The notes beneath the pieces were generated by a model. It ran no database searches. It was not told where the DNA came from and worked only from the letters and a program-made list of their open reading frames with translations. Shown piece after piece: positions 13,828 through 16,125 of a stretch of DNA of 16,125 bases. Location of the stretch: assembly GCA_021784975.1 (NCBI GenBank), contig JAJYGU010000363.1:1-16125 (forward strand), given 5' to 3'. The number at the start of each line of letters is the position of its first letter. The first letter of the stretch is position 1. A program made the translations under genes and the position numbers. The DNA comes from Planctomycetota bacterium. GTDB taxonomy: Bacteria > Planctomycetota > Planctomycetia > Pirellulales > Thermoguttaceae.

Positions 13828-13862
13828 TTTCCGGCTGATCGGTCCTTTTTCCGGCAAATCGG
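13828..13862 (+). promoter_or_regulatory. Two 15-bp direct repeats spaced 20 bases
   Basis: TTTCCGGCTGATCGG (13828-13842) and TTTCCGGCAAATCGG (13848-13862) differ at two positions, and their starts are 20 bases apart, about two helical turns. TATAAC follows at 13873. The arrangement resembles tandem activator or repressor sites upstream of a promoter. The nearest downstream gene is the TolC-type gene, 350 bases away. Confidence 0.35.
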
Positions 13863-13976
13863 CTACGCTCAATATAACCGGGCCGGCCAGACGATCTTAA
13901 CAAGTAGTCGAGGTTCGATTTTCATCAAAAGGGGGGGCAATCACCAGCGATGTGCCGCTGGCGGGCGAAAATGATC

Positions 13977-14032
13977 GTAACCCGAAGCGTAAGCGAGGAA
14001 CACAAGCTACCACCTCGCTTACGTCTCGGGTT
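13977..14032. repeat. TRSVSEE/NPKRKRG-type palindromic repeat, copy 2
   Basis: Arm 1 (13977-13998) is identical over 22 bases to the reverse complement of 1979-2000. Arm 2 (14013-14032) pairs with it except for two bases, around a 14-base spacer. The plus-strand translation gives VTRSVSEE. It lies about 190 bases upstream of the TolC-type gene. Confidence 0.75.
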
Positions 14033-14223
14033 GCGCGTGATTGTCGCGGCGAATGTTCAATCCTCGCCCACGAACCGTATAACCGCCTCGACTGTGCAAC
14101 CAAATCGGCCATGGCGCGTCTTTGATCTAAGGGAATGTGCGGCCGGGCTCGGTCAGCCGACGGGCGCGGCCTAGGGGCTGCCGGATACTTCTCCTGGAGC
14201 TTGGAAAGGATTGGAAAGAAAAA

Positions 14224-15618
14224 ATGTGGTACTGGCGCCGTCCACGGACTGGCAGTCGCCTTTTCCCGCTCCTGTTGGCCACGGTCTGCCTGACGGCGGT
14301 GGAGACGTTGGGCCAAGCGCCGGACATCGGCTTCCGCCGCCTGGGGCCTGCACGCCCCGCAAACGCTCCCGTTCTCGCGACGGCCGGTCCAATCGTCGTT
14401 CAAGACACGTTGGAAGACGCCTGGCGGGCTGCCTTGCAATGGGATCAGCGGGTGGAGGCGGGGCAATGGAACGTCTCGTCGGCCAAGAGCGCACAGGGGG
14501 CCGCCGAGGCCGAGCGGCTTCCCTCGCTTCAATTGGGCGCCAACTACTATGCCCTTAGCGATCAGCCGGCCTTTTCGTTCAACCTTTCGGGGACGCCGTT
14601 GGAGATGCCGTTTGTGGATAGCACCTCCGGAGGCTTCTCGGCCATGGTGACCCAGCCGTTGTACACCTTCGGCCGGATCTCCAGCGGCATCAACGCTGCT
14701 CGCGAATCGGTCAATGCCAGCCAGGCCGACCTGGAGCGAACCAGGCTGGACATAAAGATGAACGTGGCCGAGGTCTACGTGCTTTCGCTACGGGCCCGGC
14801 GGTTGATCGAAGTGGCCGAGAGCCGGGCGGCGAGCCTCGAGGCCCACACGACCGACGTCCAACACCTTTTCGACAAGGGTTTGGTTTCGCGGAACGATCT
14901 GCTGGCGGCCCAGGTCGCCCTGGCTAATGCCCGTCAACAAGCCTTGCAGGCCCGCAACGCGCTACGTGTGGTGCATGCGGCCTACAACCGCGCCTTGGGT
15001 CGGCCGCTCTCCGCGCCGGTGAGATTGGCGGAATTGCCGCCGGTTTATCTGGTGGGCGACGTGGACGAACTGACCCGCACGGCCTTGCAGTGTCGCCCGG
15101 AGTTGGCTGCCTTGTCGGCCCAGGCCCGCGGGCTCCGCGAGCAGGCCGCCGCCGTTCAGGCCCAAAAAGCGCCGCAAGTCGGCGTGACCGGCGGATACCT
15201 GTACGAGCGCGACCAGTATATCGAACCCAACGGACTGGCGGCGGTGGTGCTGGGGCTCAAGTGGACGCCGGTCGATTCCGGCCGGGTTTCCCATCGAGCG
15301 GCCGCCTTGACGGAGAAGGCCGAGGCCGCCGTTCGGCTTCGCAAAGACACCGAGTCGATGATTGCCCTGCAAGTGCGGCAGAAGTGGCTCGATCTGCAGA
15401 CCGCCTTGCAACGGGTGGAGGTGACCCGCCAGGCCACTGCCCAGGCGGATGAGAACATCCGGGTGGCCCGCGACCGCTATCAACACCAGGTCGGCACCAA
15501 CACCGAGGTGCTGGAAGCCGAGACGTTGCGGGTGCAGGCCTACACCAACTTCTACAACAGCTCCTACGAGGCCGTGCTGGCCGAGCTCCGCCTGCGGCGA
15601 GCGGTCGGCAACCTCTAA
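14224..15618 (+). CDS. TolC-family outer membrane efflux protein
   Basis: A 464-residue protein with a Sec signal (WRRPRTGSRLFPLLLATV, cleavage near LGQA, about 31). The two OEP repeats are visible. The first starts LEDAWRAALQWDQRVEAG (63-80), continues through AERLPSLQLGANYYALSD and TQPLYTFGR (143-151), then a long heptad-rich helix pair. The second begins near 281 (DELTRTALQCRPELAAL) and ends with the GTNTEVLEAETLRVQA turn and a C-terminal helix. Such proteins form trimeric channels across the outer membrane that work with RND, MFS or ABC pumps or type I secretion. No membrane-fusion or pump gene is beside it in the window. The next gene converges 35 bases away. ATG at 14224 has GGAAAG upstream; a GTG at 14137 is an inferior start. 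Confidence 0.92.
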   Translation: MWYWRRPRTGSRLFPLLLATVCLTAVETLGQAPDIGFRRLGPARPANAPVLATAGPIVVQDTLEDAWRAALQWDQRVEAGQWNVSSAKSAQGAAEAERLPSLQLGANYYALSDQPAFSFNLSGTPLEMPFVDSTSGGFSAMVTQPLYTFGRISSGINAARESVNASQADLERTRLDIKMNVAEVYVLSLRARRLIEVAESRAASLEAHTTDVQHLFDKGLVSRNDLLAAQVALANARQQALQARNALRVVHAAYNRALGRPLSAPVRLAELPPVYLVGDVDELTRTALQCRPELAALSAQARGLREQAAAVQAQKAPQVGVTGGYLYERDQYIEPNGLAAVVLGLKWTPVDSGRVSHRAAALTEKAEAAVRLRKDTESMIALQVRQKWLDLQTALQRVEVTRQATAQADENIRVARDRYQHQVGTNTEVLEAETLRVQAYTNFYNSSYEAVLAELRLRRAVGNL

Positions 15619-15653
15619 ACGCTACTCACGTTCGTCAGCCGGCGGCAGGTTGT

Positions 15654-16125
15654 TCATCGCTCACCGGTGCGAATCGTCCCCAGTTGTTGCCCGAGCGGAA
15701 CCGTGGTCCCCTTTTCGACAAGGATTTCCGCCAAGACGCCGTCGGCCGGCGATTCAACTTGCGTCACCGCCTTGTCGGTCTCGATCTCGGCCACTGCCTC
15801 GCCCTTGCCGACCCGCTCGCCCGGCTTCTTCAGCCAGGCCACTAGCGTGGCCTCGGTGATAATCAAATCCATGTTGGGCATCAGCAGCGGCACACCGGAG
15901 GTGGTCGCCGCCGGCGCTGCGCCTGTCAACTGCGCCGATGGTTTCTCGCTGGTCTTCGCTTGTGCCGCTGGGGCAGCCAAGCCGTCGTTTTCCGACACCG
16001 CAACCACAGCCGAGGCAGGCCGGGGATTCGGGGCCCGCCGCGGAATCGGCGGTCGGCCGTCAAGCACCCCGCGAGCGGCGGCCACGATCTTCTCCACGCT
16101 GGCCAGAATGGCGTTTTCCAGCACC
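15654..16125 (-). CDS. Lipoyl domain, apparently fused to E1-beta-type C-terminus (runs off right edge)
   Basis: At least 156 residues, with the 5' end outside the window. Residues of about 79-154 of the visible part are a lipoyl/biotinyl domain: LLMPNMDLIITEATLVAWLK, then EIETDKA, with Lys118 as the expected lipoylation site, then SPADGVLAEILVEKG. This is the swinging-arm domain of 2-oxoacid dehydrogenase complexes. A Pro/Ala-rich flexible linker (23-77) precedes it. The first visible residues, LENAILASVEKIVAAARGVL, resemble the C-terminal helix of E1-beta (transketolase C-terminal) subunits, so the full gene may be an E1-beta with a C-terminal lipoyl arm. An E2 fragment is the alternative, but E2 proteins carry the lipoyl domain at the N-terminus and continue into a catalytic domain, whereas this protein stops after it. 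Confidence 0.85.
   Translation of the reverse strand, partial: VLENAILASVEKIVAAARGVLDGRPPIPRRAPNPRPASAVVAVSENDGLAAPAAQAKTSEKPSAQLTGAAPAATTSGVPLLMPNMDLIITEATLVAWLKKPGERVGKGEAVAEIETDKAVTQVESPADGVLAEILVEKGTTVPLGQQLGTIRTGER

Larger units (their letters stand above)
13542..14223. other. 682-base non-coding region rich in repeats
   Basis: No frame has protein character; short frames here arise from the repeats. In order it holds the nested palindrome (13540-13639), a 9-bp inverted repeat with an internal stem (13676-13744), two 15-bp direct repeats 20 bases apart (13828-13862), -10-like TATAAC at 13873-13878 and at 14078-14083, and a TRSVSEE-type palindrome (13977-14032). The last 50 bases are the leader of the TolC-type gene, including GGAAAG before its ATG. 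Confidence 0.55.

Noticed and set aside
13950..14174. Short plus-strand frame with a purine run upstream
   Set aside because: Most of it is the TRSVSEE-type palindrome translated; a known source of false calls.

Overview
The window looks like chromosomal DNA of a planctomycete, probably of the Pirellulales type. The evidence is high GC, many exported or lipoprotein-type genes, large multidomain secreted proteins, DUF4091/GH123-like and sugar-isomerase-like enzymes, and several intergenic palindromes that recur in such genomes. One palindrome family (GTAACCCGAAGCGTAAGCGAGG) translates spuriously as TRSVSEE or NPKRKRG; another is built on GGGACAGTCCC. The taxonomic call rests on recognition, not on a search.

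Layout. Left edge to about 4.3 kb, all minus strand: the N-terminal part of a lipoprotein (1-460), a repeat-rich gap, a secreted BON-domain protein (838-1770), a small membrane protein (2051-2329), and a 632-residue exported protein with a thioredoxin-like C-terminus whose CXXC motif is replaced by SVPA (2416-4314). From 4.65 to 6.26 kb on the plus strand is single-chain glycyl-tRNA synthetase, the only clear housekeeping gene. Convergent with it on the minus strand (6274-8908) is a compact accessory block: a Phd/YefM-type antitoxin, a P-loop NTPase with a long pentapeptide-repeat tail, and a HigA-type (COG5499) antitoxin that overlaps the NTPase gene by ATGA. Neither antitoxin has a recognisable toxin beside it.

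From 9.09 to 13.54 kb is a carbohydrate-type divergent pair. On the minus strand is a secreted discoidin-plus-DUF4091/GH123-like protein with a good sigma70-type promoter. On the plus strand are a signal-peptide PHP-like metal hydrolase and a Tat-signal sugar isomerase/epimerase-like protein, coupled by ATGA. A 0.68-kb non-coding stretch follows (13542-14223) and holds four repeat or palindrome structures. Next are a TolC-type outer-membrane channel (14224-15618) and, convergent with it and cut by the right edge, a lipoyl domain joined to what looks like the C-terminal end of a 2-oxoacid dehydrogenase E1-beta subunit.

The best candidate for something undescribed is the 6274-8908 block, where antitoxin-like genes flank a NACHT-like pentapeptide NTPase. 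Second are the redox-dead thioredoxin-like protein and the apparent E1-beta/lipoyl fusion. No tRNA, rRNA, CRISPR array or transposase gene was seen.
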